Source: Apodemus sylvaticus (Eukaryota > Chordata > Mammalia > Rodentia > Muridae). From it: 64,000 bases of DNA. The translations under genes and the position numbers were made by a program. Location of the stretch: assembly GCF_947179515.1 (NCBI RefSeq), contig NC_067473.1, forward strand, positions 75,225,719 to 75,289,718, written 5' to 3'. Below are positions 10,640 through 22,105 of this stretch, piece by piece; position 1 is the stretch's first letter, and every line of letters starts with the position of its first letter. The notes beneath the pieces were generated by a model, which was not told the origin of the DNA, made no database searches, and was given only the letters and a program-made list of their open reading frames with translations.

Positions 10640-11880
10640 ATAGTGATTTTAACAGCATCGTGTTTGCTGAAAACCCAATATAAAGACCCATGGAATAGAC
10701 CAGAGAGTGCAGAAATTAATTTATGATCAAACAGCCACCTGATTTTCAACAAAGGTGCCAAGAATATATGTAATAGAGAGAAGACAGTGTCTTTGATAAC
10801 CTGCTGGTAAAGTTAGTTATACATGTGCAAAAGAAATTCAATCCTCGCCGGGCGGTGGTGGCGCATGCCTGTAATCCCAGCACTCTGGGAGGCAGAGGCA
10901 GGCGGATTTCTGAGTTCGAGGCCAGCCTGGTCTACAGAGTGAGTTCCAGGACAGCCAGGGCTACACAGAGAAACGCTCTCTCGGAAAAAAATAATAAAAA
11001 AAAAGAAAGAAAAGAAAAGAAATTCAATCCTCTTCTTTCCCTTTTAAGTCAACTAAAAATGGACCAAGTCCTGATAGTAGTAAGCCTGAAACTATGACAG
11101 CAAGAAGACAGGGAAACCCGTCAAGACATTAGCCAGTAAAGACAGTGGCTGGTTTTAAACAAGACTCCAAAAGCCCAGACAAATGGAAAAGGAGACATTC
11201 AGGTCTCTATCAGGCTAAGAAGCATCTCTAAGGCCAAGGAGACAAGCAGCCTACAGCGAAGAGTCTGTCAGCTGTTCTTCTAATGGGAGCCACCTCCAGA
11301 ATATGTAGAGCTCAGAAAGCTGATTCCACAAAACAGTGTAATTTTAAAATGGTCTGTAGAGCCAACCTGAGAGAAAGACAACAAACCTATGAACAAATGT
11401 GCAGTCTCCCTCATCCAGGGAAACACAAGTGAAGCCACCAGGGGATGTCATTATCCCTAGTGAAATGGCCATTATCAGGCAAAAAATAGCAATACAGTTG
11501 AGATGGAGAAGGGACTCATGCACAGCTGAGGGGATATGAGTTATCACAGACACTAAGGAAAACTAAAAATAAAACTGTTAGAGTATCCAACAGCTCTGCT
11601 GGTATCCAAGGAAGGGAAGGTGCTTGTATCCCCTTGCTTATTACCGTAGTATATAGTATATATGGCAACTAAAGCAAACCAGCCCAGATCACTATTAACA
11701 GCACCCGAGATCTATCCATGAATGGAAGACATGGAATAGTATTTGGTTATAAAAATGAAACCATGTCGTTTGTACCAGCATAGATGTTAGCTAGAGGATA
11801 ATTCATTAATTATTAGCCCGACCCAGAAAGACTAATGCTACACATTCTCATTCATTTGGTGAATCTAAGTCACCCTCATC
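10640..11880 (+). mobile_element. Ancient L1 fragment (ORF2 3' part), interrupted by B1
   Basis: The left part matches the ORF2 stretch around GACCCATGGAATAGACCAGA and AACAAAGGTGCCAAGAATA. The right part (about 11720-11870) matches the ORF2 end, with GGAATAGTATTTGGTTAT and CATTCTCATTCATTTGGTG. It is heavily diverged with no open frame and clearly older than the other L1 copies here. A younger B1 splits it. Confidence 0.75.
10847..11014 (+). mobile_element. Young B1 SINE with target-site duplication
   Basis: A nearly consensus B1 (GCCGGGCGGTGGTGGCGCAT through GCTACACAGAGAAACG) with an A-rich tail. It is flanked by perfect 18-base copies of AAAAGAAATTCAATCCTC at 10829-10846 and 11015-11032. 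It inserted into the ancient L1. Confidence 0.97.
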
Positions 11881-11942
11881 AGAATAAAATAGTCATAGTC
11901 ACTGGGGGCTGGGAAGGGAGGTGGGGATAGAAAGAAATCCAA

Positions 11943-12125
11943 GGGCCGGAGAGCTGGCTCAGCATATTGCCCTTGTGGAGGATTTGAATTCTGTTCCTAG
12001 CATCCACGCTGGGCCCTCACAGCTTCCTGCAGTTCAAGCTCCAGGGGTTCTGACAACCTCTCCTGGCATCCGGGGACACCCACCATAGTGTACATACATG
12101 TGACACACACACTAAGAGGAATTAC
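11943..12125 (+). mobile_element. B2-type SINE
   Basis: Head GGGCCGGAGAGCTGGCTCAG, then TCTGTTCCTAGCATCCACG and GGGCCCTCACAGCTTCCTGC. Diverged. Confidence 0.75.
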
Positions 12126-12167
12126 TTCTAGACCTTCTTCAGCGTGTGGTTGACTATTGAAACACTG

Positions 12168-12370
12168 TGTCTTAGTCAGGGTTTCTATTCCTGCACAAAC
12201 ATCATGACCAAGAAGCAAGTTGGGGAGGAAAGGGTTTATTCCGCTTACACTTCCACACAGCTGTTCATCACCAAAGGAACTCAAGCGGGTCAGGAAGCAG
12301 GAGCTGATGCAGAGGCCATGGAGGGGTGTTATTTACGGACTTCCTTAGCTTGTTTTCTTATAAAATCCAG
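12168..12370 (-). mobile_element. ERVL/MaLR-type LTR, 3' part
   Basis: On the minus strand it carries an AATAAACCCTTTCCTCCCC polyadenylation region and ends AACCCTGACTAAGACA, the usual right end of rodent MaLR-like LTRs. No internal proviral sequence adjoins. The family name is not resolved. Confidence 0.65.
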
Positions 12371-14486
12371 GACACACACACACACATGTATCCTTGTGAG
12401 TTTGAGCACATATATACATGAAACCCTAGGTAAGGTTGACAACCTACCCTAGTTAATCCAGCATCTACTAGTGCCTAGGCATAGGAGTAAAGATTCTAAA
12501 ACTGATTGTAGGCTAGGGGCAGTGAAGGGACGGCTGAGATCAACTGGTAATGTCTGCATGGGCACGAATGGGTACAATCATGAGCAGCCAGATGCAATGT
12601 GATATCTGTTCATAGAACGTACCCAGGCAGGCTAACAGACCCCCGATTGTCTGGGACAGCAGTAACAGCAATACTATCAGTCACCAATCTTCTGACACAG
12701 TTTTAAAGGCCACTGAGTTGACAGAATTCTAAAAACCAGAAAGCGACAACGGGGCAAATTCATTGTGTAGAAATGCTAAGGGACTGAATTAATGTTTGAC
12801 ATTGTCCCAGAAATAAGGTGGGGACATTCAAATGAGTCTACTAAGTGGTCAGCTTTGAACATATATACACATGAACAACACTGAATGGATTCAATGGCCT
12901 GGATTTATGTATACACACACGTACATATGTAGCAACAATAATTACAGAGGTCTTGGGAGGAGTTGGGGAAGGGGAGAAGAAACTATGTAAACACAGTTAC
13001 ACGTAGCAAATTCTCAAAATTAATTTAAATTAAAAAAACAAACTGAAGGAAAAAAGTTATTCAACAAAACAAAGAGAAATGCAGACTCGTACTGATGATC
13101 TAAGCTATGGTGGTTGGGGTGTTCCTCCTGACGGGCTCTGATTTATTAGCTACAGCTACAGTTAAAGAGAGGCCAATATGTGGGTGCACACCAGGTGGGA
13201 AGTTAACTCCGTGAACAGCGCTTCTAAGCTCCCCGGGGCTGCCTCCTGACACTTTACAAGCGGGGAGCCTGCTGATTTTCTGATACCCAATCTCTTCTGG
13301 GCTCGCCAAGCTCATGACCAAGCTTTTATTTCAGAAACTTCCTCCCTCAGTCCCATAATGCCCTGCTGCTGCCTTTCATCTGCCTGCCTACCCCTCCCTG
13401 GGGACCTTGCTTTCTACTTCCTAAAGTCTGTGAGCTCCAGGATGTCCAGGGAGGGAGGAGGTCCTAGGCCTCTATTCCCAACTATGCATGGCAAACTAGG
13501 ACCCTCTACCCCCTTAGGATACCCCAGCTTTGTATAGGTGCTGAAGAGATGTGGGATGCAGAGAGGTAGCCTAGGTCCAGTCCTGCCATGAGCTTTGTTT
13601 TCAATACCAATTCTGGGTATTGAAACCCAGGAAACACTATATCTGGGAGACTTTTCCTCCCTCTCAAAAAGAGTCACAAGTATCAGGTCATTTGTCTATG
13701 CCTCAGCCTTGTTGTCTATAATGTAAGCTGACATTTACAACTGAGAAAACTCGGGCTATTGAGACAACATCAGGTGGAGATGCCACCAGGTTCAAACACT
13801 GAGCTAACCATTCAGATAACCAGGACTCCTTCCTCAGAATGGTTCCTTATCTGGGGTAGTAAATGTTCTTTGCAACAAGACACCCTAACTATTCATGAAG
13901 TTACTGTCATCCTTATTTCTCAGAGAGGTACAGGGCAGCGAACTCACAGGTCAAGGACCCAAGGGACCCAAGTCACTGGGATAGATAAGATCTCAGCTCA
14001 ACAACTTAGCGTTGCCCAATTTGAAACTCTGCCCTCCCCTTCCCTCTCCCTCCCGAGCTGGACTACGTACAGCTTTGCTCCTTAACCAATCATCTTTCTG
14101 CTCCGCTCCCTGTGAGAGCTCCTGACCACCGGCAGTGGCCCCTCCTGAGGCAGCTACCCACTGGACACTGAGGACAGACACACGGATGGTCGCCATTGGA
14201 ACCTGGCATCAGTTAGCCTTCCTCCAGTCAGCCATGACAGACAGCTGCAATAGATCAGCGGCCATGCAAGAGGAAAGGGAGGGACATTCTGACGAGGGTA
14301 GAACTTCAGCTCAGGACTTCTTCCCCTTCCCTCCGTGGGTGATTGTCCATATGTGGTAGATGAATGCTGTCCTCTCCTGGGATCCAGAAAGTTAGGTGAG
14401 AAAGGGAGGAACAGAGGTCCCCAAAAGTGCCCCTGAGGACATGTTTCCAACAACCTAACTCCCATCATCCTTAGCGGCATCAGTCT
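12371..14486. other. Intronic sequence, mostly unrecognised
   Basis: Gsdme intron 3. A weak MIR-like patch may lie near 13690-13990. Otherwise I see nothing with coding or repeat identity. Open frames up to 108 codons have no recognisable similarity. Confidence 0.5.
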
Positions 14487-14499
14487 GGAAACTATCTTT

Positions 14500-15261
14500 T
14501 TTTCTTTTTTTCAATAAAAGCAAGTTTTACTTAATAATCAAAAGTACAAAAAGACTGAATATGCTAGTGGCAGAAATGGAAAATGGTGCCCGGTCAATCC
14601 TCCCAGGAGACTAGTAACTGTATGAGTGACTTAGATCTGGAAAAGGTTGTAAACAAGTTCTTGCCAAGTCAATCCCCTCCTTGTCATGGAGCCCAGGGCC
14701 GCTGCTTATGAGGGGGCAAACTTCTTCGCTTGTGCTCGAACCCTTTTCTCATATTCCACTCTGTTTTGGCGGTAAATTGTGTAGGCCTCTGCTTGAGCTG
14801 GGGCTTGAATATTTGGTTCATTTAGAAGTTCTTGTATTTCTAATAAGATCTGTTTGATCGTGATAGCTGACCTCCAGTCCTTGTCCTCCTCCAGGATGGA
14901 CAGGCACACTGTGCTGGAAGGATACATGTGGCGGCTCAAATTTACATTTTGGTGGTGAGGACGGCTCGTCATCTTTGTAAAGCATCCGTAGCTTGAACAA
15001 GCCTCCTACCCACGGATTCCCCTTCTTCCCAGGAATCGTGCACTCCCAGTTCATCAGGTTCATAGCGCCATCAGGGTTCTTTGTTGGGACAGCGATAAAG
15101 CCAAAAGGGTGGTCCTTCCTCCACGCTCTCCTTTCCTGTGTAGGTCAGGTCGGCTGAGGGCAATCCCCGACATATTCAAAGTCCCTGGGCTACCGCGGCC
15201 CAGACTGACCTTTGCAACAGTGGCAGAGGCAGTGGCAGAGGCCACGGTGCTCCTTTGTCTC
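14500..15261 (-). pseudogene. Ube2i-ps: Processed pseudogene of Ube2i (SUMO-conjugating enzyme UBC9)
   Basis: An intronless minus-strand copy of the UBC9 mRNA. The family enzyme transfers SUMO to substrates through a catalytic cysteine. Seen: ATG at 15173 (MSGIALSR), later segments MNLMNWECTIPGKKG, PPKCKFEPP, TVCLSILEEDKDWR and the true C-terminus RVRAQAKKFAPS with stop at 14706-14708. These pieces lie in different frames. One shift falls between about 15145 and 15063 and another near 14955, and the segment between KFEPP and YPS is garbled, so the copy is dead. The catalytic cysteine of the TVCLSI motif is still encoded. 3' UTR sequence continues to about 14515 and ends in an A-rich tail (T-runs on the plus strand at 14497-14511). 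Flanking copies of GGAAACTAYCTTT at 14487-14499 and 15262-15274 are target-site duplications, showing L1-mediated retroposition into Gsdme intron 3. Confidence 0.93.
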
Positions 15262-15374
15262 GGAAACTACCTTTAATGCATCAACTTAGACCCAAGCTAC
15301 AGCAACCTGGAGCAAGGGACAGAAAATTCTAGAAACCTCAGCTACTGTGACCTGGGACACTCATTTCCAACATA

Positions 15375-16095
15375 CAGTCATCTCCTCCCTGCTTTCCATG
15401 GTTTCAGTTACCTGAAGTCAACCACAGCCCAAAAATACGAAATTGACACTGTTCTGAGGAATGCGCGCTATCCAGCTGTGTGTGCAAACATAGCTGGGCT
15501 ATGAATCATCCTTTGCACAATGTTGCCACCTTGTAGAAGCTTCTTGCTCCAAGACACAACCTCAGTTACCAAATCAACGCTTGATGCCCCAGTGGTTGTG
15601 TTCAAGTAACTTCCATTTTAATTAACAGTGACCTCCCAAGGAGGCTGATGATGACACGTTGGATCTACCAAAAAGATGCTCTAACATGCTTCCTTTGGTG
15701 GGGAAGTGGGAGCTCTCAATAAGGAAAGCATAGAGCATGTGCTAAGACCAATAGGAAGGTAAATCCACCTGGAAACGGTGAAGGAGAAACAGTGCTACTC
15801 TTTGTCAGAATGGAACTACCAAGTTGTGTTCATGGTAAGGATAAGTCCTCGGCTGTTATCTCACTTCCTCCGATGACACAGGCTGCTATCAAGGACATCA
15901 CCCTAAGAAGGATGGGTGCAGCACACAGGGGAGCCATTCGCATAACTTTGCAGTGAGTCACAATTTAATTACAGTGCTTCCTAACAGACTGTTATATGAT
16001 TGCAGCATATTGTTCTATTAGTCCTTTATCTTTTACTAAGCCTGGTCTATAGATCAAGCTTTACTGTTTGTGCATACGTACACACATGTGTGCAT
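15375..16095 (+). mobile_element. Fossil Tigger (pogo/TcMar) DNA transposon
   Basis: It begins CAGTCATC right after a TA and contains CCATGGTTTCAGTTACCTGA and AGTCAACCACAGCCCAAAAA, then GTTCTGAGGAATGCGCGC and TATGAATCATCCTTTGCAC, in the order found in the Tigger 5' region. GTTCAAGTAACTTCCATTTT leads into the eroded start of a transposase-like stretch. The right part (CATTCGCATAACTTTGCA, ATATTGTTCTATTAGTCC) fits the 3' non-coding end. The middle is deleted and no transposase could be made. The right boundary is approximate. Confidence 0.72.
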
Positions 16096-16201
16096 GACAA
16101 AAGAATGGTCAACAGGGGGTTGATGCTATGCTGCTTTATCATATATTAGAAACCTTAGATCATAGCCCCTGAAGTGAAAAGACGATGACTGTGGTGAAAA
16201 C

Positions 16202-16216
16202 CTGTCTCTGTCTCTG

Positions 16217-16252
<36 letters not shown>

Positions 16253-16254
16253 AT
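16202..16254 (+). repeat. (TCTG/TC)n microsatellite
   Basis: Imperfect CTCTGT and CT repeats in Gsdme intron 3. Confidence 0.9.
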
Positions 16255-17870
16255 TTGTGAAGATGAAGATGGCTCCATGTTTGTAAATTGCAATTAGAAT
16301 AAGAGTTGTGGCATGATGCTAACTGGACATGATTCTCCGTGCCTGCTCTAACGCATCCATCTCTGGCATCTTATCTCCGGCACACAGAGCAACCCAGAGA
16401 GACTGAAGGGGCAAAATGACCAAGCAATTACAGATGCTCAAGCTTTCAGGCTGTGTAATTAATTAACTGCCACCAGGTGCTGCAGAACAGCGCGCCAAGA
16501 AGAGGAGAAAGATGCTAAGCAGAGGTGAGCGCCCCAATCATCCCTGGGCAATTTCTTCCCTTTCCAGCTCTGCACATAGCAGCTGGATTGGAAAAATCAT
16601 ATGGTTTGTGAATCTGGCCTTAAAACCTGAGTCCAGGCAAACTAATTAATTTCTGAATTCAAGTCCTCCTATGTAAAATGAAGATAAACCAATGATTCTT
16701 TCAACTGAGCAATGCTCATCATGCTGCCAGAGCCCGCATGAACAGCAGGTGCATGGCAGGGTGGACACAGGGAGACTGAGGAGCTCAGGGCAGATGAGCT
16801 CTCAGCATGTCCAGCACCCCAACAGGAGGGTGAGCATGAAGCCTTTAAGGGAGACATTGGGTCTAGGCTAGGATGTGAGGAATAGTAGGAACTGGCAGGG
16901 TGTGACAGGACGAGGAGGCTGTGTGGGAGGAGGAGTGAAGGAGCCTCCAGGTGGGAGACTGCCTAGAGTTTGACAAGGAGGACTGGAAGTCAGGCGACAG
17001 GCCCAAAGGCTGAGGGGACATGGAGACATGGTGCTACAGAGAAAATGTGGAACTGTGTGGCCCAGAGGAAATGTAGAGCACTCCCTGGGGAGGGAGCCCA
17101 CACAGGAGTATGAGCTGGCAAGACCAGTGAGAAGATCTGATGGGCTGTCCATGGAGAGCCCAAGATGGAAAGGGGTAGAGGTGGCCGGCAAGAGCTTGAA
17201 AGAAAGGGTCAGGAAGCTGGGACGGTGAGAACACACAAAACGGATACTAAGAGTGTGAGGCAACTGAGAGACGGTGGGAAAGAGTAAGTGAGGAGGGGGC
17301 CGCACCCCATCCCAGCTTCTGGTGGAAGCATCTGGACGCTGCTCTCCATGAAGCTCTGTGGAGGGACTGGAGAAGACACAGGAAGTACAAAGGTGGGCAT
17401 TGTCACCACACCAGATGGGAGGGGAAGAGGAACGGGGAGGGGGGGAGAGAGGAAGGGGAAGGGAGAGGAGGGGAGGGATGTTTTATTGAGTGTCTTCTAC
17501 CACAATGGCATTAGTAAGGAACGATGAAGCAACTACTTGGGAACGAGGTCACTTCACTATGTTAAATGGAATAAAGCAAGTATTTAGCATTTAGCAACGG
17601 GCCTTACAGCTGGGTTGTAGAGAGTAACCACCAGTCTAGGAGACAATCAAAATGTCTGGCCAATGGCTGTAGAAGATGTTACTCCATACTGGCTGGCTCC
17701 TGAGATTTGACTTGGTCTCAGAAGACCCACAACTGGCATCTATTTATTACATTATTCCTTAATTTCCATGATTTTTTTCATTTAAAAAAATAAACCTGAA
17801 GGTGCGCATCTCTAACGTGAGCATGTAGGAGGCAGGCAGTGGGGCTACAGAGTAAAACCTTAGCACTCGC
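16255..17870. other. Intronic sequence, mostly unrecognised
   Basis: A MIR-like patch is possible at about 16590-16740 (TATGTAAAATGAAGATAAAC) and a G/A-rich stretch at 17400-17480. The 145-codon minus-strand frame at 16868-17305 has low-complexity Ser/Pro/Leu composition and no splice or family support. Confidence 0.5.
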
Positions 17871-17919
17871 TTGCTCTCTCTCTCTCTCTCTCACTCTCTC
17901 TCTCTCTCTCTCTCTCTCA

Positions 17920-17952
<33 letters not shown>
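17871..17952 (+). repeat. (CT)n(CA)n compound microsatellite
   Basis: CT repeats interrupted by CACT, then about 16 CA dinucleotides, probably grown from the tail of a B1-like remnant just upstream (17800-17868). Confidence 0.95.
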
Positions 17953-17954
<2 letters not shown>

Positions 17955-19639
17955 AACCTAGTTTATCACCCAATCATGGGTCTAAAAATAGCTGCTAACC
18001 CTAAGAAACAGGCATAAGGTGTCTCTGCTGACCACACCCACCCCAGACCTCAGAATCCTCCTTCCCTAGCTCATCATGGCCACCCTGCTATCCCTGAAGG
18101 AGGAGCAGAGACAAAGGAGAATGAAGGGTGTGTGCGTGTGTGAGCTGAAGAGTGCGCGAGACAAAGGCATGGCTAGCACATGCTCTGCGAGCTGCAGGGA
18201 AGTGAGCCCAGGAGAGAGGAAGGCACAACCTCAAAAGAAAAGATCTGGAGTGTGTCCGCTCGCATCCAGACGGTTAAGAGGGACTCCCAAAGACCACGGA
18301 GCCTGGGAAGACTGAGGCTGGAGGGTGGCATGGCTTACCGAGTCCGTCCAAGTTATTTATCAAGAATGAGGCTCTCCAGATTCTGGGGGGCTTGAGGCAG
18401 TAATGAGCTTGCTGGCGGAGGGGGTGTGAGGTAAAGCTGTTGTGCTGAGACGGTGACAAGGGGCAGCTGGCTGACAGAAGACACTGCGAAGCCTGTATAG
18501 AGAGCTGTTCTGGAATAACACTAGATACCAAGACTAAAACACATGTCTGAGTTGTTAGGAGAATTCTCGATGCATTTGTTAGGCTCCATTTAAAGACATT
18601 GGAGGCAAGGTCATATAGGTCAGGAGAGCATCCATCAAGAATTTTAAAGCTAAACCCAGGGCTCATTAAAAGCACTCAGCTCCCAGTGACTATAAGCATG
18701 ATTGCCCAAATTCCAAATGAATCTTTTAAATATATGGGTATAGTTTTAACGAGAGAATGGAGTTTGAGATCTGGATGTATCTGGCAGACAACACAATGAA
18801 TACTTAGAGGTCTTTTTCTTCTGGTGCTGCCTAGATCAACCCCGGGGGCCTCAAGCAAACTCAGCAAGTGAACTTCATCACAAACTCCATACCATACTTA
18901 GGGTATTTAGAGCCTACAAGACTTGTATACAGATGATAGCTTATCTATACAACTGAAATAAAAGTGGGTGGCTGCAAATCTGCGCTTGAGAACGTGCAGT
19001 ATGAGGCTTCACTCCTTACTGCGCCCAAGGCCACAGCTGCATCCACAGAAACTTATCTATCCTGATGATGTTCCAGGAGTCCAAGGACAGCCAGGCAGAC
19101 CACACAATAAGGATTTATTACCCTAATATGAAGTCACGGGAATGGTAGCTTGAACGGTATCTGTACCTTTCCATCCTTCCCATGTAGCTCACCATTAGCT
19201 CTCAGCAAAGAGCAGCACTGTAGGGGGGACTCAGGATAAGGCACCTCCTGGGGTTCCAGGTACTGTAGCTCTTTTTCAGTTTTGCAGTATTGGGGGTGGA
19301 AGGAGGGCCCTCACATGCTGATTATGCAGTCCACTCTGGCTGTATCCTGACATCTATTCCTTAGCATGCTCCTCATGTCTCGGCTACTACTGCCCAGACC
19401 ATCCTGTCTCCATGACACCTGCAGTTGATGGGTGAACTGTCTGCCCTGGCGATCTCAGCCTGTCCAGGCTTGCCCAAGGCAGCAGGCCTGACTCTTCCTG
19501 CTGAAGACAGGGCCTGATCCCATGCTTTGACTAGCAACACCCTCAGGGTAAGCCGCATCACACCTAAACCACTTTTATTTCAACCAATTCAAGCAAGATT
19601 TCCAGGAAAGAAAAGGAGGCTTGGAACCAGGAAACTGAA
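17953..19639. other. Intronic sequence without recognised feature
   Basis: Unique-looking part of Gsdme intron 3. Open frames to 133 codons show no similarity. Confidence 0.5.
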
Positions 19640-19795
19640 TGCCAGCTGCAGCGCCCAGCTTGAGCTCACTGGGAACAAATGATTCCACTTTCCTGGGCCG
19701 AGATTCCCTCATCACTAGAGCAGTCAACTGTGCAGAGAAAACGAGGTGATAAATACCCACTGCCTGACACATAGTAGGTGCCTGATGGTCCTCCC
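19640..19795 (+). mobile_element. MIR SINE (ancient)
   Basis: CTTTCCTGGGCCGAGATTCC, CATCACTAGAGCAGTC and ATACCCACTGCCTGACACAT followed by AGTAGGTGCCTGATG match the MIR body in order. It is far older than the rodent SINEs. Confidence 0.7.
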
Positions 19796-20676
19796 CTTCT
19801 CCCTCTCTGTTCCCACTTACAGCTTTTTCTCAAACAGCTAGTCACGGGTATCCCTCCCCACTCCACCACCCACACTGCGTTTCCTGTTCAGAGTAGCTTT
19901 TACACCTGAATCCTGAAGACTTCTTTAAAATCCTCTCGCAGGAGATGTGACTGCAGAGCATTGCCTAACTCTTGGTTCCTGAAATAGAAATGACAAAACT
20001 GCACATCGAAGCTAAGAAGGGGAAGGAAGAGTAAGAGAGCAAAGAGGATTCCCGATGGTCAAAAGTAAGAGGCCCAGGGCCTCCCCAGCTTCCTGTCCTC
20101 TGGCCTCCATGAACAGCATCCATGATTTAGCAAAGAAAATGAACATTGCCCAGTTACATTTTGATTGCTGATAAACACATAGCCCCTCACCCCCAGTGTT
20201 CATTGCAGGGAGAAAAAGGGTGTCCCTGTGGCAAAGAGCAACAGAGGAAAGAAACTAAGATCAGCCACAGAGTGTCTGAGCCTCCCACCCAGTACCACCA
20301 ACGAGACTCACAATAGCGAGGTCCTGGGGGAGTCCTGGGAAGGCCCGGGGAGGGTCAAACACACAACCATTAAGCAGGGCAGTTACAGGGGCCTAGCTCT
20401 GAAGTCTAATGTTGTCCAGCTTGGACTAAAACTGGCCACTAGAGAAAGAATATTTTATGTATTGTATGGATATATCGCCAATCAATTAAAAAGCCTATGG
20501 CCTATGGCTTAGGTGGAAAATAGAGATGGGACATCTGGGACTCCTGGCTTCAGTACATGATTTTTGGGTAAAGTCTACATCCACACATCCACTAGCCTTT
20601 TGGGAGAGGTCCAATCAAATGACCTTTAGCCATAAGACGTGTAAAGGCCAAGCATGCAGAACAGAATTTCCCTTAC
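19796..20676. other. Distal Gsdme intron 3 without recognised feature
   Basis: Nothing beyond the exon 3 donor region could be supported. Confidence 0.5.
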
Positions 20677-20869
20677 CTCCCGATGGCATCCTGGATGAGC
20701 TGGTGCACGTCCACCTCCTGCTTCCTCAGGGTTCCAAACGAAGAGTGGCTCTCCACCATACCCCTGCCGCCAATGTTCAGCTTGACCTTCCCCACGACGG
20801 TCCCGAGCGTCCCACTCTTATGGTTCTCACACTTGCTTTCGTATTTCACGAAGTCTGATTCCACAACCA
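20677..20869 (-). CDS. Gsdme: Gsdme coding exon 3 (residues 71-134)
   Basis: This 193-base minus-strand exon has acceptor CTTCTTCCCAG ending at 20870 and donor GTAAGG starting at 20676. It completes codon 71 (G from exon 2 plus TG, Val) and leaves AG as the first two bases of codon 135. The peptide runs VVVESDFVKYESKCENHKSG, a segment with GKVKLNIGGRG, then SHSSFGTLRKQEVDVHQL and IQDAIG. The FGTLRKQEVD stretch is a strongly conserved gasdermin E signature. It sits in the N-terminal domain; the following region forms membrane-inserting hairpins in the family. Open frames on the opposite strand over 20526-21000 are shadows of this exon. Confidence 0.96.
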
Positions 20870-21071
20870 CTGGGAAGAAGACAGCAGACGAATCTGAAGG
20901 CAGATGGGCCACCTCATCTGTTGTGGGCAGCCCAGCTTCCCAGAAGCCTCTTGGGAAACCCATACCAGCATCCAACTGGAAAGTGGACAGCTGGGGTTAG
21001 TAAAATGCAGTGTGCACCCCTATATGCTGACAGAGTGCAGTCCTGGACTGGCCAGAGTCTAGTGCTTAGCC

Positions 21072-21385
21072 CCTCTTTAGCCACTGTTATGGTTAATATT
21101 GACTGTCAACCTGAAAGGGTCTAGAATCACCTAGGAGACAGACCTCTGCCTTGCCTAGAAGGGAGTTTCTCCACTGGACTGAATGAGGTGGGAAAGCCCC
21201 ACTTAGTATGAGAGGCACCATTCTGTGGGCTGTCCTAGAACAGGACACAGTGAGCTGACGGGGACATGATGTGACCAGTTTCCTCTTCCCGGCCTTTCCT
21301 ACCCAAAGTGTGAGCCAAACTAACCCCTACTTAAGTTGTTTTGGTCAGGTATTTTATCACAGCAAGAATCAAAGGTAACCAAGAT
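21072..21385 (+). mobile_element. MaLR/ERVL-type LTR
   Basis: Begins TGTTATGGTTAATATTGACT with a GTCAACCTG motif and a TCTAGAATCACCTAGGAGAC segment, and ends with GTGAGCCAAACTAACCCC and GGTCAGGTATTTTATCACAG, the layout of rodent MaLR-like LTRs. Lies in intron 2. Confidence 0.75.
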
Positions 21386-21930
21386 GGCCACTATCTGAGG
21401 CGAAGGCTGGGAGGGGACTCATGGAGGACAGCAGTGACACCTGTGCCCACACTGCTGCTACAAAACCCAGGGGAGACACTTAGCATGGCAGAATCTCCAG
21501 GACAGTCCTTGGACATCCTTCCTTCCCACCACCAGTCATGAAGAACAATTCTCTGGTTTCCCTTAACATCTCCAAGCAAATATAATGCTTACATTATATC
21601 TGACCCCTAGCCAGATATCAGTAGATATGCCCAGCCCCCTCAGCCCCTTCCCAAAGCACACAACCCCCCAGACTCTATCACTTTCCATCTGGATTTCCAG
21701 ACTCTAAGGAACACAGCAGTGCTGCCAGGTGTTCCAGTGTCAATCAAGTCATCTGGGAATGGCCTGGCTCCTCACCGACACTCAAATGTTCTGCTGCCAA
21801 GCTATCCCCTCATTCTCCAGCTGAGCACATGCAGGTGAGGACTACCAGGGTGCCTTTGGGTCCATTCTCTGCTCTGAACCCTTAAGAACAATACCTGATG
21901 AGCTCACATGTGAACTACCAGCCTTGGTGG
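21386..21930. other. Gsdme intron 2, no recognised feature
   Basis: Unique-looking sequence. Confidence 0.5.
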
Positions 21931-21990
21931 TCTTCCTTCCTTCCTTCCTTCCTTCCTTCCTTCCTTCCTTCCTTCCTTCCTTCCTTCCTT
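21931..21990 (+). repeat. (TTCC)n microsatellite
   Basis: About fifteen TTCC units, followed by TTTCT-rich sequence. The Glu/Gly/Arg/Lys-rich minus-strand frame here is its translation. Confidence 0.97.
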
Positions 21991-22020
21991 TTCTTTTCTT
22001 TCCTTCACTGTCTCTTTTCT

Positions 22021-22105
22021 TTCTTTGGCACTCAGTATTGAATCCAAGGTTTCACACATAGTCAAATATTCTACTACAAATATATGCCCCAAGCCACTGT
22101 CCCCA
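22021..22105 (-). mobile_element. B4/ID-like SINE head fragment
   Basis: On the minus strand GGCTTGGGGCATATATTTGT and ACCTTGGATTCAATACTGAG resemble the ID/B4 tRNA-derived part. Short and diverged. Confidence 0.5.

Noticed and set aside
14706..15245. Ube2i as a working gene
   Set aside because: At least two frameshifts, no introns, an A tail and target-site duplications identify a processed pseudogene.
16868..17305. 145-codon minus-strand frame
   Set aside because: Ser/Pro/Leu-rich low-complexity translation of purine-rich intron DNA; no family match.
20526..21000. Plus-strand open frames over 20526-21000
   Set aside because: They are antisense shadows of Gsdme exon 3.
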